NCBI GenBank assembly: GCA_019239835.1
Contig: JAFAZJ010000084.1
Coordinates: 1-40,194, forward strand
Reading direction: 5' to 3'
Source: Alphaproteobacteria bacterium
GTDB taxonomy: Bacteria > Pseudomonadota > Alphaproteobacteria > Reyranellales > Reyranellaceae
Length of the DNA: 40,194 bases
Shown: positions 17,215 to 24,749 of the stretch, one piece after another
How the letters are laid out: each line of letters starts with the position of its first letter
How positions within the stretch are numbered: the first letter of the stretch is position 1
The notes under the pieces: model-generated
The model's database searches: none
Told to the model about the DNA's origin: nothing
The model's input: the letters and a program-made list of their open reading frames with translations, nothing else
Translations under genes and position numbers: made by a program

Positions 17215-17559
17215 ATGCTCGAAAGCATGAAGCTCGACGATGCCGCTGCCCGGCTGGAAGCGCTGGGCAACCCCACCCGCTTGAAGATCTTTCGTACCTT
17301 GGTGCGCGCCGGCGCCGAAGGCATGGCCGTCGGCAAGCTGCAGGACCGGCTCGACATCGCAGCCTCGACGCTCTCGCATCACCTCAAGGCGCTGCTCACC
17401 GTCGGGCTGCTGAGCCAGACGCGCGAAGGCACGACGCTGATCTGCCGTGCCGACTACGACGTGATGCGAGGCCTGGTCGATTATCTGGTCGAGCAATGCT
17501 GCGCGGAAGGTACGTCGGTGTCGGCTTGCGCGCTGGTATCCAGAACGAGGGCTGCATGA
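17215..17559 (+). CDS. arsR: ArsR-family arsenic-responsive repressor
   Basis: 114 residues from the ATG at 17215 (110 from 17227). A winged helix with the recognition helix ASTLSHHLKAL and the wing LLSQTREGTTLICR. The metal-site cysteines are near the C-terminus (EQCC, then SAC), as in ArsR proteins whose arsenite site is C-terminal rather than in the recognition helix. The stop TGA overlaps the next gene's ATG, so the flavoprotein is co-expressed. It is expected to autoregulate through 17175-17188. Confidence 0.9.
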   Translation: MLESMKLDDAAARLEALGNPTRLKIFRTLVRAGAEGMAVGKLQDRLDIAASTLSHHLKALLTVGLLSQTREGTTLICRADYDVMRGLVDYLVEQCCAEGTSVSACALVSRTRAA

Positions 17560-18854
17560 TGAAGACCATCGCCATCCTGGGTGCCGGTCCGGTTGGCCTC
17601 GCCGCTGCCGCGCATGCGCTGGAGCGCGGGCTTAAACCCGTGGTGTTGGAGCGCGGCCCGGCAGTGGGTCATGCAGTCCGGCAGTGGGGCCACGTGCGCA
17701 TGTTCTCGCCATGGGAATACAACGTCGACAAGGCAGCGGCCCGATTGCTGTCGGCCCGTGGCTGGAACGCGCCCGATGCCAGTGACTATCCCACCGGCGG
17801 AGAATTGGTGGCGCAGTATCTCGAGCCGCTCGCCACGCGTACGGCGCTCAAGGATTACATCCGCACCAACAGCACGGTCACCAGCGTCGGCCGTGCCGGA
17901 TTCGACAAGGTCAAGAGCGCCGGCCGCGACAAAGCTTCTTTCGAGATCCGCTACCAGAACGGCAAGGGACCGGAATCTCTGAAGGCGGACGCGGTGATCG
18001 ACGCGTCAGGCACATGGTTCGCGCCCAATCCGGCCGGCGCCGATGGTCGCGCGGCGATCGGCGAGGAACAGGTCCGTTCACGCCTCGCCTACGGCATGCC
18101 CGACGTGCTCGGCACCGATCGTGCGCGCTACGCCGGCAAGACGGTAGCGGTCGCCGGCGCGGGCCATTCCGCGATCGGCACGCTGATCGATCTCGCGCGA
18201 CTTGCCGAGCAGGCGCCGGGCACGAAGGCTATCTGGCTGCTGCGCGGCAACGACCCCTCGAAGGCCTTCGGCGGCGGCGCCAACGATCAACTTGCGGCGC
18301 GTGGCGCGCTGGGCACGGCGTTCGCCGCCCTCATCGACAGCGGCCGGATTGCTCTGGAGCGTGGCTTTCGGATCGCCGAGCTGAGCGAAATCGACAGCAG
18401 GCTGCGCATCGGTACCGGCGCATCGTGTTGCGCCCGCCAGGTCATCGTCGACACGCTGATCGTGTGTACCGGCTTCCGGCCCGAGCTCGACTTCCTGCGC
18501 GAGCTGCGCCTGTCGCTCGACCCGGCGCTGGAGTGCCCGCCTGAGCTGGCCCCTCTGATCGATCCCAACCTGCATAGCTGTGGCACGGTGCGCCCGCACG
18601 GCGCGCGCGAGCTGCGTCAGCCCGAGCCAGGTTTCTATTTCGCCGGCATGAAGTCCTATGGCCGCGCGCCCACCTTCCTGATGCTTACCGGCTACGAGCA
18701 GGTGCGCTCGATCGTCGCTGAGATCGCCGGCGATCACGACGCGGCGCGCAAGGTCGAGCTGGTGCTGCCGGAGACCGGCGTGTGCAGCGGTCCGGGCCCG
18801 TCGACGCAGGCGAGCGGATGCTGCGCACCCGCGCCGGTGAAGTGCTGCGGTTGA
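17556..18854 (+). CDS. FAD/NAD(P)-binding oxidoreductase of the arsenic operon, Cys-rich tail
   Basis: 432 residues. The FAD Rossmann motif is at residues 9-14 (GAGPVG), then SPWEYNVDKAA. A second Rossmann motif, AVAGAGHSAIG, for NAD(P)H is at about 198-208. CTGFRPELD near residue 305 is the flavin monooxygenase-like C-terminal signature. The last 23 residues hold five cysteines (410, 422, 423, 430, 431) in CC pairs, suggesting binding of trivalent arsenic. Start codons at 17556 and 17559 both fit; the gene overlaps arsR. Flavoproteins of this kind recur next to arsR, arsC and MFS genes, but the reaction of this one is not known to me. Confidence 0.82.
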   Translation: MMKTIAILGAGPVGLAAAAHALERGLKPVVLERGPAVGHAVRQWGHVRMFSPWEYNVDKAAARLLSARGWNAPDASDYPTGGELVAQYLEPLATRTALKDYIRTNSTVTSVGRAGFDKVKSAGRDKASFEIRYQNGKGPESLKADAVIDASGTWFAPNPAGADGRAAIGEEQVRSRLAYGMPDVLGTDRARYAGKTVAVAGAGHSAIGTLIDLARLAEQAPGTKAIWLLRGNDPSKAFGGGANDQLAARGALGTAFAALIDSGRIALERGFRIAELSEIDSRLRIGTGASCCARQVIVDTLIVCTGFRPELDFLRELRLSLDPALECPPELAPLIDPNLHSCGTVRPHGARELRQPEPGFYFAGMKSYGRAPTFLMLTGYEQVRSIVAEIAGDHDAARKVELVLPETGVCSGPGPSTQASGCCAPAPVKCCG

Positions 18855-18861
18855 ACCACCT

Positions 18862-18972
18862 CTGTCGTCCTGAGCGGAGCGCAGCGAAGTCGAAGGACCT
18901 TCCCTCCACAGCAAAGGCGTGCGCATTGACGCAAGGCTCTTCGACTTCGCTGCGTTACGCTCAGGGCGACGG
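18862..18972. repeat. Palindromic repeat, copy 3, inside the arsenic operon
   Basis: The arms CTGTCGTCCTGAGCGGAGCG (from 18862) and TGCGTTACGCTCAGGGCGACGG (ending 18972) pair over about 40 bases with several mismatches, separated by about 31 bases. It lies between two genes on the same strand, so in RNA it could weaken transcription or stabilise the upstream message. Family members at 4711, 14057 and 30833. Confidence 0.85.
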
Positions 18973-18980
18973 CTGATAAT

Positions 18981-20207
18981 ATGTCTCCCTCCCCCGCCCG
19001 CATGGTCGCGATCGTCTGCGCGGCGCAAGTGCTGGTGCAGATCGGCGCCTATTTCTGGCCGGCGCTCCTGCCGCAGATGATGACGCGCTGGTCGCTCAGC
19101 AACAGCGAGGCGGGCTGGATCACGTCGGCGTTCTATGCCGCCTACATGGTCTCGGTGCCCGTGCTGGTGACCTTGACCGACCGCATCGATGCCAAGCGCG
19201 TCTATCTCTTCGGCGTCGCCTGCACTATCGCAGGCCATCTGCTGTTCGGGCTGCTGGCCGAGGGCTTCTGGTCGGCGCTGGCGTTGCGGGCGCTGGCCGG
19301 CATGGGCTGGGCCGGCACCTACATGACCGGGCTGAAGCTGCTGGCCGACCAGGTCGACGCCAAGATGATGTCGCGCGCCGTCACCGGCCACGCCGCCAGC
19401 ATCGGCGTGTCGGGCGCGCTCTCCTTTCTGCTCGGCGACCTCATCGCGCTTCAGTTCGGCTGGCGCGCCGCGTTCATCGTCGCCGGCAGCACGGCGGCGA
19501 TCGCCTGGCTCGCGGTCGCGACGCTGGTGCCCGGCCGCGCACCGCCGCCGAGCCCGTTGGCGGCCAGGCCGGCGTTGTTCGACTTCCGCCCGGTGCTGCG
19601 CAATCGCTCGGCCATGGCCTATGCCCTGGCCTATTGCGTGCACACGCTGGAAATGAATGCGTTGCGCGGCTGGGGAGTGGCCTTCCTCGCCTGGGTCTCC
19701 GCCTTCACCGGCGCGGCGGCGCAGATGATCTCGCCCACCGTCGTGGTTACCGCGCTGGCCTTGCTGGGGACCACGTCGAGCGTGATCGGCAACGAGGCCT
19801 CGATCCGCTTCGGCCGTCGCCGTCTCGTCTCGGCTGCCATGCTGCTGTCGATCGTCTTCGCCGCCGGTCTCGGCTTCCTGGGATCGCTGGGCTACTGGAT
19901 CGCCGTGGCGCTGCTGCTGGTCTACGGCGTGGTGATCTGGCTCGACTCCTCATCGCTCACCGCCGGCGCGGCGGGCACGGCGGAACCATCGCGGCGCGGC
20001 GCCACGCTGGCGGTGCATTCGATGCTGGGTTATGGCGGCGGCTTCGTCGGCCCGCTGGCGATCGGCTGGACGCTCGACATTTGCGGCGGCATGTCGCCCA
20101 TGGCCTGGGGCCTCGCCTTCCTCGTCGTCGCCGTGCTGATGGCGGCCGCGCTGGCGATCTTCACCGCCATCCGCCCGCGCGAGCTGGCGGGCGATCGTGG
20201 CGGCTGA
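18981..20207 (+). CDS. MFS transporter, probable arsenic-module efflux (408 aa)
   Basis: Twelve membrane segments. The loop 2-3 region is TLTDRIDAKRVYLFG, and the large cytoplasmic loop is PGRAPPPSPLAARPALFDFRPVLRN. It follows the flavoprotein on the same strand, with the repeat between. In comparable arsenic loci an MFS gene of this position is taken to export arsenite or an arsenic product; that is inference here. The stop is directly adjacent to the stop of the convergent receiver gene. Confidence 0.85.
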   Translation: MSPSPARMVAIVCAAQVLVQIGAYFWPALLPQMMTRWSLSNSEAGWITSAFYAAYMVSVPVLVTLTDRIDAKRVYLFGVACTIAGHLLFGLLAEGFWSALALRALAGMGWAGTYMTGLKLLADQVDAKMMSRAVTGHAASIGVSGALSFLLGDLIALQFGWRAAFIVAGSTAAIAWLAVATLVPGRAPPPSPLAARPALFDFRPVLRNRSAMAYALAYCVHTLEMNALRGWGVAFLAWVSAFTGAAAQMISPTVVVTALALLGTTSSVIGNEASIRFGRRRLVSAAMLLSIVFAAGLGFLGSLGYWIAVALLLVYGVVIWLDSSSLTAGAAGTAEPSRRGATLAVHSMLGYGGGFVGPLAIGWTLDICGGMSPMAWGLAFLVVAVLMAAALAIFTAIRPRELAGDRGG

Positions 20208-20693
20208 TCAGCCGCCGCTGCGCTGGCCCAGCGCGCCGAGCACCGCCTTGATGTTGGCGGCGAGATCGTCGTAGCCGTAGGGTTTGTTGAGCAGCGGCGA
20301 GTCGCACAAATTGCGCATGGAGTCGGTCATGCGCATCACGCCCGACGTCAGGATGATGCGGATGTCGCGGAAGTGCTCGCGTACCCAGCGGGCGAGGTCG
20401 AGGCCGTTGATGCCCGCGCCGAGATCGACGTCGGAGAACAGGATCTCCACCAACTCGCCGGCGCGCAGGATGGCCTGCGCTTCCTCGCCCGTCTTGGCCT
20501 CGAGCACGCGGTAGCCGCAATGGCGCAGGTAGTCGGCCACGGCCATGCGCACGAGGACCTCGTCCTCGACCACCAGCACCGTCGATGGCGCGGGATGGCC
20601 GTTGCCTTTCTTCTCGGAATTGCCAGCTACGGGCCCGTCGGATCCGTTCCCACGTTCGGGCATCGCCCAAACGAGCGACAACGCGGTACGCAT
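20208..20693 (-). CDS. Stand-alone response regulator receiver (161 aa)
   Basis: The start at 20693 has a strong ribosome-binding site (GGGGAGGAG, 6 bases before ATG) and gives a 36-residue hydrophilic N-terminal extension. The receiver domain has VVEDE, Asp88 in ILFSDVDLGAGINGLDL, the TSG motif and Lys137 in LLNKPYG. The LGxGINGxxLA signature is shared with the receiver at 36019, so they are paralogues. It lacks a sigma-like domain, so it is not PhyR. It is preceded by one of the three exact GGAAC-type stress promoters. Confidence 0.92.
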   Translation of the reverse strand: MRTALSLVWAMPERGNGSDGPVAGNSEKKGNGHPAPSTVLVVEDEVLVRMAVADYLRHCGYRVLEAKTGEEAQAILRAGELVEILFSDVDLGAGINGLDLARWVREHFRDIRIILTSGVMRMTDSMRNLCDSPLLNKPYGYDDLAANIKAVLGALGQRSGG

Positions 20694-20724
20694 CGCGACT
20701 CCTCCCCGTTCTTCAGTGGGACGT

Positions 20725-20749
20725 AACGCTGACGTCCGTTGCCGGTTCC
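20725..20749 (-). promoter_or_regulatory. EcfG promoter, GGAAC-N16-CGTT
   Basis: The -35 GGAAC is at 20749-20745 and the -10 CGTT at 20728-20725 on the minus strand, exact consensus, 31 bases before the ATG at 20693. Confidence 0.78.
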
Positions 20750-20776
20750 CGTGATCGCTCCCTATATAGGCAAACC

Positions 20777-21244
20777 ATGATGAAGTCGCTCGCCTGTTCG
20801 CTTCTCGCCGTGCTCATGGCCGGCCCCGCCTTTGCCGATCCGGGACACAAGCACAGCGCCGAGACCGCCTGGGGCATGCCGGGTGATCCGGCCAAGCCGG
20901 CGCGTGTGGTGCAGGTCGTCATGCGCGAAATCGACGGTCGCATGCTGTTCGTGCCCGACCGCCTGGAGATCCGCAGGGGCGAGCAGGTTCGTTTCCAGCT
21001 GCGCAACAACGGCGAGATCGACCACGAATTCGTGCTCGCCACGCTGGAGGAGAATCTTCGCCACGGCGAAGCGATGAAGCAGCATCCCGATATGGCGCAC
21101 GAAGACCCCAACGCGCGACGCCTGAAGCCGAAAGCGACAGCCACGCTGGTCTGGCAGTTCACCCAGGCCGGCACGTTCGATTTCTCGTGCCTGATCCCCG
21201 GCCATCGCGAGGCCGGCATGACCGGCACCATCGTCGTGCGCTGA
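20777..21244 (+). CDS. Periplasmic cupredoxin (155 aa)
   Basis: A Sec signal peptide (about residues 1-20, AFA-D) precedes one cupredoxin domain with all four type 1 copper ligands: His83 (DHEF), Cys138, His143 and Met148 in SCLIPGHREAGM. The mature N-terminus DPGHKH may also bind metal. Proteins of this type carry electrons or buffer copper in the periplasm and often accompany metal-resistance genes. An ATG at 20780 is equally possible. It is divergent from the receiver gene and lies next to the arsenic module. Confidence 0.88.
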   Translation: MMKSLACSLLAVLMAGPAFADPGHKHSAETAWGMPGDPAKPARVVQVVMREIDGRMLFVPDRLEIRRGEQVRFQLRNNGEIDHEFVLATLEENLRHGEAMKQHPDMAHEDPNARRLKPKATATLVWQFTQAGTFDFSCLIPGHREAGMTGTIVVR

Positions 21245-21266
21245 TCGGCAGTCATCGCCAGCCTAT

Positions 21267-21291
21267 GCAACGCGTATGCGCCATAAGCGTT
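21267..21291 (+). promoter_or_regulatory. EcfG-like promoter, GCAAC-N16-CGTT
   Basis: The -35 is at 21267-21271 and the -10 at 21288-21291. Only 11 bases separate the -10 from the ATG at 21303, so the message would be almost leaderless. It excludes the ATG at 21276 as the start from this promoter. Confidence 0.6.
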
Positions 21292-21302
21292 GGCGACGGG
21301 CC

Positions 21303-22604
21303 ATGCCGGATGCAATCGAAGACAGCGAAGCTCAAAGCCAAACCGTAGGCTCCAGCAAGCCACGGCTGTTGCAGGTGCTGGGGCCCGGGCTGATCACCGG
21401 CGCATCGGACGACGATCCCAGCGGCATCGCCACCTACAGCCAGGCCGGCGCGCAGTTCGGCTACGGGCTCGGCTGGACGCTGCTGCTCACCTGGCCGCTG
21501 ATGGCGGCAATCCAGATCATCTGCGGCCGGCTGGGCCGCACCACCGGCCACGGCCTCGCCGGCGTGCTGCGCCAGCACTATCCGCGCGCGCTGTTACCGG
21601 CGATCATCGTGCCGCTGTTCATCGCCAATGCCATCAACATCGGCGCCGACCTCGGCGCCATGGCCGATGCCACCAAGCTGGTCGCCGGCGGCTCGGACAT
21701 CGTCTGGCTGATAGGCTTCGGCGCACTCAGCATCGTGCTGCAGGTCTTCATGCAATACGCGCGCTACGTGAAGGTGATGAAGTACCTGACCATCGTGCTG
21801 TTCGCCTATGTCGCGACCCTGTTCATGGTCGACGTCGACTGGCAAGCGGCACTCAAGAGCATCGCCTGGCCGCACGTCACGCTCGACCGCGACACGCTCA
21901 CCACCATCGTCGCCATCCTCGGCACGACGATCAGTCCCTACCTCTTCTTCTGGCAGGCCTCGGAGGAAGCCGAGGACATCCGCGTGCTGCCGCGCCGCGA
22001 GCCGCTCAAGCGCGCGCCCGCACAGGCGCCGGCGGCGCTCGAGCGCATTCGCCTCGATACCATCGTCGGCATGGGCTTCTCCAACGTCATCGCCCTTTGC
22101 ATTCTCATCACCGCGGCCGCCGCGCTGCACGGCCGCGTCGAGACCATCGAGACATCCGCGCAGGCGGCCGAGGCGCTCAAGCCGGTAGCCGGCCGATACG
22201 CCGAGCTGGTCTTCGCCTTGGGCATCATCGGCACCGGCCTGCTGGCGATTCCCGTGCTGGCAGGATCTGCGGCCTATGCGATTGGCGAGGCACAGCGCTG
22301 GCGCGTCGGCCTCGCGCGCCAGCCCAGCGAGGCGAGAGCGTTCTACGCCACGATCGCGATCGCTACGGCGCTGGGCGTGGCGCTGAACTTCACGCCGATC
22401 AACCCGATGAAGGCGCTGTACTGGAGCGCGGTGATCAACGGCGTGGTCGCCGTGCCGGTCATGGTGATCCTGATGCTGGCCAGCCGCCGCCGCGCGATCA
22501 TGGGCGACTTCACCGTGAAGGGCGCGCTGCTGTGGCTCGGCTGGCTCTCGTGCCTGGCGATGGCGGCCGCCGTGGTGGCGATGCTGGCGACGATGGTGAC
22601 GTGA
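21303..22604 (+). CDS. Nramp-family-like transporter with altered metal site (433 aa)
   Basis: About eleven membrane helices with the Nramp opening PRLLQVLGPGLITGASDDDPSGIATYSQAG. The canonical first-helix motif DPGN is DPSG here (residues 38-41). The helix-6 motif expected as MPH reads SPY (211-213, TTISPYLFFWQASEEAED). The metal-binding Asn and Met of Mn/Fe transporters are therefore missing, as in divergent Nramp-related proteins that move other ions. Substrate unknown. The start at 21303 is chosen because the promoter overlaps the alternative at 21276. The start of helix 1 is intact, so no truncation is seen. Confidence 0.85.
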   Translation: MPDAIEDSEAQSQTVGSSKPRLLQVLGPGLITGASDDDPSGIATYSQAGAQFGYGLGWTLLLTWPLMAAIQIICGRLGRTTGHGLAGVLRQHYPRALLPAIIVPLFIANAINIGADLGAMADATKLVAGGSDIVWLIGFGALSIVLQVFMQYARYVKVMKYLTIVLFAYVATLFMVDVDWQAALKSIAWPHVTLDRDTLTTIVAILGTTISPYLFFWQASEEAEDIRVLPRREPLKRAPAQAPAALERIRLDTIVGMGFSNVIALCILITAAAALHGRVETIETSAQAAEALKPVAGRYAELVFALGIIGTGLLAIPVLAGSAAYAIGEAQRWRVGLARQPSEARAFYATIAIATALGVALNFTPINPMKALYWSAVINGVVAVPVMVILMLASRRRAIMGDFTVKGALLWLGWLSCLAMAAAVVAMLATMVT

Positions 22605-22622
22605 GCGACGTCGCGCGAAGGC

Positions 22623-22889
22623 TCAGGCGCGCCGGCGCGCCTTGTGCTGGGCGGCGCGATGCGCCTGGGCCTCGCGGCGCTGCACGGTTGCGGCGATCAG
22701 CTCGCGATCGCGGATGAAGCGGCGCTGGATCAGCGCGCTGTTGGCCAGCAGGCGTTCGGCCTGCTCGGTGGGCTTGCCCAGCCGCTGCAGGGTCGCCAGC
22801 ACGCGGCGCTGCATGTCGATGGCGCGCTCGCCCTGCGCGATCTGTCGGTCGATCGCCTCGAGCTGCTCGGGTCCGAAGTCGCCTTTCAT
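22623..22889 (-). CDS. Small helical hypothetical protein (88 aa)
   Basis: Not recognised. Almost entirely helical and charged (QLEAIDRQIAQGERAIDMQ, then QAERLLANSALIQRRFIRDR), with a basic tail KARRRA; a coiled coil is likely. A GCAAC-N16-CGTT promoter ends 8 bases before the ATG at 22889, so either the message is nearly leaderless or translation starts at the downstream Met (22814). It converges on the Nramp-like gene. Confidence 0.62.
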   Translation of the reverse strand: MKGDFGPEQLEAIDRQIAQGERAIDMQRRVLATLQRLGKPTEQAERLLANSALIQRRFIRDRELIAATVQRREAQAHRAAQHKARRRA

Positions 22890-22897
22890 GCTCCTGC

Positions 22898-22922
22898 AAC
22901 GGCCCCAACGGGGGTTTGTTGC
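22898..22922 (-). promoter_or_regulatory. EcfG-like promoter, GCAAC-N16-CGTT
   Basis: The -35 is at 22922-22918 and the -10 at 22901-22898 on the minus strand, 8 bases before the ATG at 22889. Confidence 0.58.
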
Positions 22923-22930
22923 CTGAGCCC

Positions 22931-23206
22931 CTACTGCGCGCGGCGGATCCGCATCTGGCGCATTTCCGGCGGCAGCGCGCGGCGCAATTGCTCGATGGTC
23001 TTGTTGATGTCGCGCGCGATCATGTAGATCACTTCCAGCCGCGCGCGGGCAGCCGGATCGGTGGGCCGGCGGCGCAGGTCGATCTCGGCCTCGGCCGTGC
23101 CGTTGCCCATGTCGACCAACTCCTCCTCGAGGAAGGCGATGCGCGCCAGCACCTCGTCCATTCGAGCGGAAATCTCGATGGCGGCGCTGTAGAACTCCGC
23201 GGCCAC
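22931..23206 (-). CDS. Small helical FLEEEL-family protein (91 aa), GTG start
   Basis: The GTG at 23206 is chosen over a far ATG at 23305 because GGGGAG lies 8 bases upstream. Two helices: EVLARIAFLEEELVDMGNG, then a charged turn with RRPTDPAARARLEVIYMIARDI and KTIEQLRRAL. The pattern FLEEEL-x-x-MG, A, L-x-R-x-P-T, ARL-x-x-IY, DI-x-x-T, LR is shared with the protein at 35599, so the two are paralogues. The function is unknown; a protein-binding helical hairpin is likely. Confidence 0.7.
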   Translation of the reverse strand: MAAEFYSAAIEISARMDEVLARIAFLEEELVDMGNGTAEAEIDLRRRPTDPAARARLEVIYMIARDINKTIEQLRRALPPEMRQMRIRRAQ

Positions 23207-23288
23207 GATTCTTGCTCCCCGCAACCCCTGATTTCCGCGAACTGTAGCACGGATGGCGTCGCTGCTGCCGCGCGCGGTTGTCGCGGCC

Positions 23289-23313
23289 GCAACCGTCACT
23301 TTCACTGCGCGTT
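23289..23313 (+). promoter_or_regulatory. EcfG-like promoter, GCAAC-N16-CGTT
   Basis: The -35 is at 23289-23293 and the -10 at 23310-23313, 21 bases before the ATG at 23335, leaving room for the AGGAGG ribosome-binding site. Confidence 0.65.
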
Positions 23314-23334
23314 GGCCGGATCAGGAGGTTCGCG

Positions 23335-23505
23335 ATGAGTGCCGCCGGCGACCATGCCTATCTGGTCTTCGTGGCGATCGCGTTGGTCGCCTTCGCCCTG
23401 GCCGGCGGGATCGGTATCGCCACCTATCGGCCGTGGCGTAACCGGCGCGAGCGGGCGCACGACGACGCCGATCATTCGACGCCGCCGAACTATCCCGGGC
23501 GCTAG
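23335..23505 (+). CDS. Small single-span membrane protein (56 aa)
   Basis: ATG preceded by AGGAGG with 6-base spacing. One membrane helix (YLVFVAIALVAFALAGGIGI, residues 9-28) is followed by a basic, then acidic and polar tail (RPWRNRRERAHDDADHSTPP). Not recognised. The promoter places it in the stress set. Its stop overlaps the stop of the convergent zinc-ribbon gene by four bases. Confidence 0.7.
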   Translation: MSAAGDHAYLVFVAIALVAFALAGGIGIATYRPWRNRRERAHDDADHSTPPNYPGR

Positions 23506-23834
23506 GACGCCGCGCGCTCGCGGCCGCGCGCGTCGAGCTCGGCGCCGCATTTCGTGCAGGTGTAGCCACCCAGCATGGCCTGCCTGATATTCGCCGGCCG
23601 ACGTACGGCCGGCAACTCGGCGTCACAGCGTGCGCAGTGCACGGCCTTGCCGATCGGATAGCCGAGCTTCTGCAGCAGCCAGATCAGCGGCACCGGCACG
23701 ATCAGCGCCACGGCCACGCCGACGACCAGCGCCTCGATGTGCGGATTGCGCGTGCCGTAGAGCACGACCAGGACGCCGAAAAGCCCGATGGCGGCCAGCA
23801 GCATGTAGGCCTGCATGTAGCGCCTGGTGATCAT
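23502..23834 (-). CDS. Two-span membrane protein with zinc ribbon (110 aa)
   Basis: The start at 23834 is fixed by GGGGAGGG upstream. Two membrane helices (about residues 9-27 and 35-54) precede a cytoplasmic zinc ribbon with C67-x-x-C70 (HCARC) and C93-x-x-C96 (CTKC). The fold suggests metal-stabilised interaction with nucleic acid or protein at the membrane. No function is known to me. No EcfG-like motif was found upstream. Confidence 0.72.
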   Translation of the reverse strand: MITRRYMQAYMLLAAIGLFGVLVVLYGTRNPHIEALVVGVAVALIVPVPLIWLLQKLGYPIGKAVHCARCDAELPAVRRPANIRQAMLGGYTCTKCGAELDARGRERAAS

Positions 23835-24065
23835 CGCGACCCTCCCCTCGCCCGTGCCCGCCATCCTAGCGCAGGGTTCGACACGAGCCGTCGCGATCAT
23901 CGCGTGAGTCCATCGTCAATTGCGCCACTGGAGGAGAAACACGCGCAACGCGGGCAGCGGTGAGCCGTTCGGCCGATGTGACCTGAGCAAGGGTTACGCA
24001 AACCTCGCGCGCCCCGCGACAATCTCCCCATCCCCCAAGCGTCGCGGGGCCGCATTTTCCGCCCC

Positions 24066-24090
24066 GGAACGAGTCCGCCTTTCCCGCGTT
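24066..24090 (+). promoter_or_regulatory. EcfG promoter, GGAAC-N16-CGTT
   Basis: The -35 GGAAC is at 24066-24070 and the -10 CGTT at 24087-24090, exact consensus, 37 bases before the ATG of the STAS-like gene at 24128. Confidence 0.8.
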
Positions 24091-24127
24091 GTGGGCTGTG
24101 AAATAGCGGCCACAAAGGCTAGCCCGC

Positions 24128-24562
24128 ATGCTCACGGTGCTCTTCGATGCCCGTCATCAAGTCATCCTGGTTCGCTACGCCGGCATGTTTACAGGCGACG
24201 ATCTCAGCGAACTCGACCTGATGGCGCGGGCGTTCGTCGAGCAGCAGTCGCCGGCGGCCAGCATCGTCGATCTCAGTCAGATCTGCCGGGTCCACGTGCC
24301 AACCCAGTGCGTGGTCGCGCTGGCCTGTCGGCCACCGGTCATGCTGGACGCCATGCGCGTCTACGTGGTGGCCGCCGGCGAGCCGTTCGGCCTGGTCAGG
24401 CTCTATGCCACCCATCAGGAGCTGGCCGGCTTCACGCCGCCGAAGATCGTGCGCACGATGGCCGAGGCGCAGCATCTCCTGCACATCGAGGATCCGCATT
24501 TCGAGCCGCTGCGCCGGATTGGTCCCGGATCGCTCACAGCCCTCGACGGAACACTGCCCTGA
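24128..24562 (+). CDS. STAS/SpoIIAA-like protein (144 aa)
   Basis: Begins MLTVLFDARHQVILVRYAGMFTGDDL, the strand-turn-strand-helix opening of this class, then ASIVDLSQIC as the core strand, MRVYVVAAGEP and FGLVRLYA strands, and a helix (EAQHLLHI). It is the longest of the three STAS-like proteins in the window and the only one with its own exact EcfG promoter. A signalling role is inferred from the fold class, promoter and kinase neighbourhood. Confidence 0.72.
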   Translation: MLTVLFDARHQVILVRYAGMFTGDDLSELDLMARAFVEQQSPAASIVDLSQICRVHVPTQCVVALACRPPVMLDAMRVYVVAAGEPFGLVRLYATHQELAGFTPPKIVRTMAEAQHLLHIEDPHFEPLRRIGPGSLTALDGTLP

Positions 24563-24613
24563 GGTTGCCCGTTTTTTCCGGCAGAAGGGATTGATCCGCA
24601 GCAGGTGAGTGTG

Positions 24614-24730
24614 ATGCGCACGGCAATGACAAGACGAGAAGCAGCGGCCCGACATGATCGCATCGCGTTGGTGGCGGTGCTCGGCTTGATGGCGGCGTTT
24701 CTCGGCATGACGGTCTGGCTGGCGAGCTGA
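24614..24730 (+). CDS. Very small membrane protein (38 aa)
   Basis: ATG after AGGTGA. Sequence begins MRTAMTRREAAARHDR and ends in a hydrophobic helix (about residues 17-37, LVAVLGLMAAFLGMTVWL). A basic N-terminus followed by one membrane span gives an N-in topology. It lies between the STAS-like gene and the polytopic membrane gene on the same strand and may be part of that transcript. Too short for most gene callers; no family recognised. Confidence 0.55.
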   Translation: MRTAMTRREAAARHDRIALVAVLGLMAAFLGMTVWLAS

Positions 24731-24749
24731 GGAACCTTCGCCGCGCCGC

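Noticed and set aside
18078-19643. 521-codon open frame on the minus strand across the flavoprotein and MFS genes
   Set aside because: It spans two clear genes and the palindromic repeat on the other strand; arginine-rich and without motifs.
20208-20693. Possible PhyR (general-stress anti-anti-sigma regulator)
   Set aside because: The protein has only a receiver plus a short hydrophilic extension; the sigma-like domain of PhyR is absent.
21290-22717. 475-codon frame overlapping the Nramp-like gene
   Set aside because: Same strand, different frame, Arg/His/Ala-rich with no hydrophobic segments; the Nramp frame carries the family motifs.
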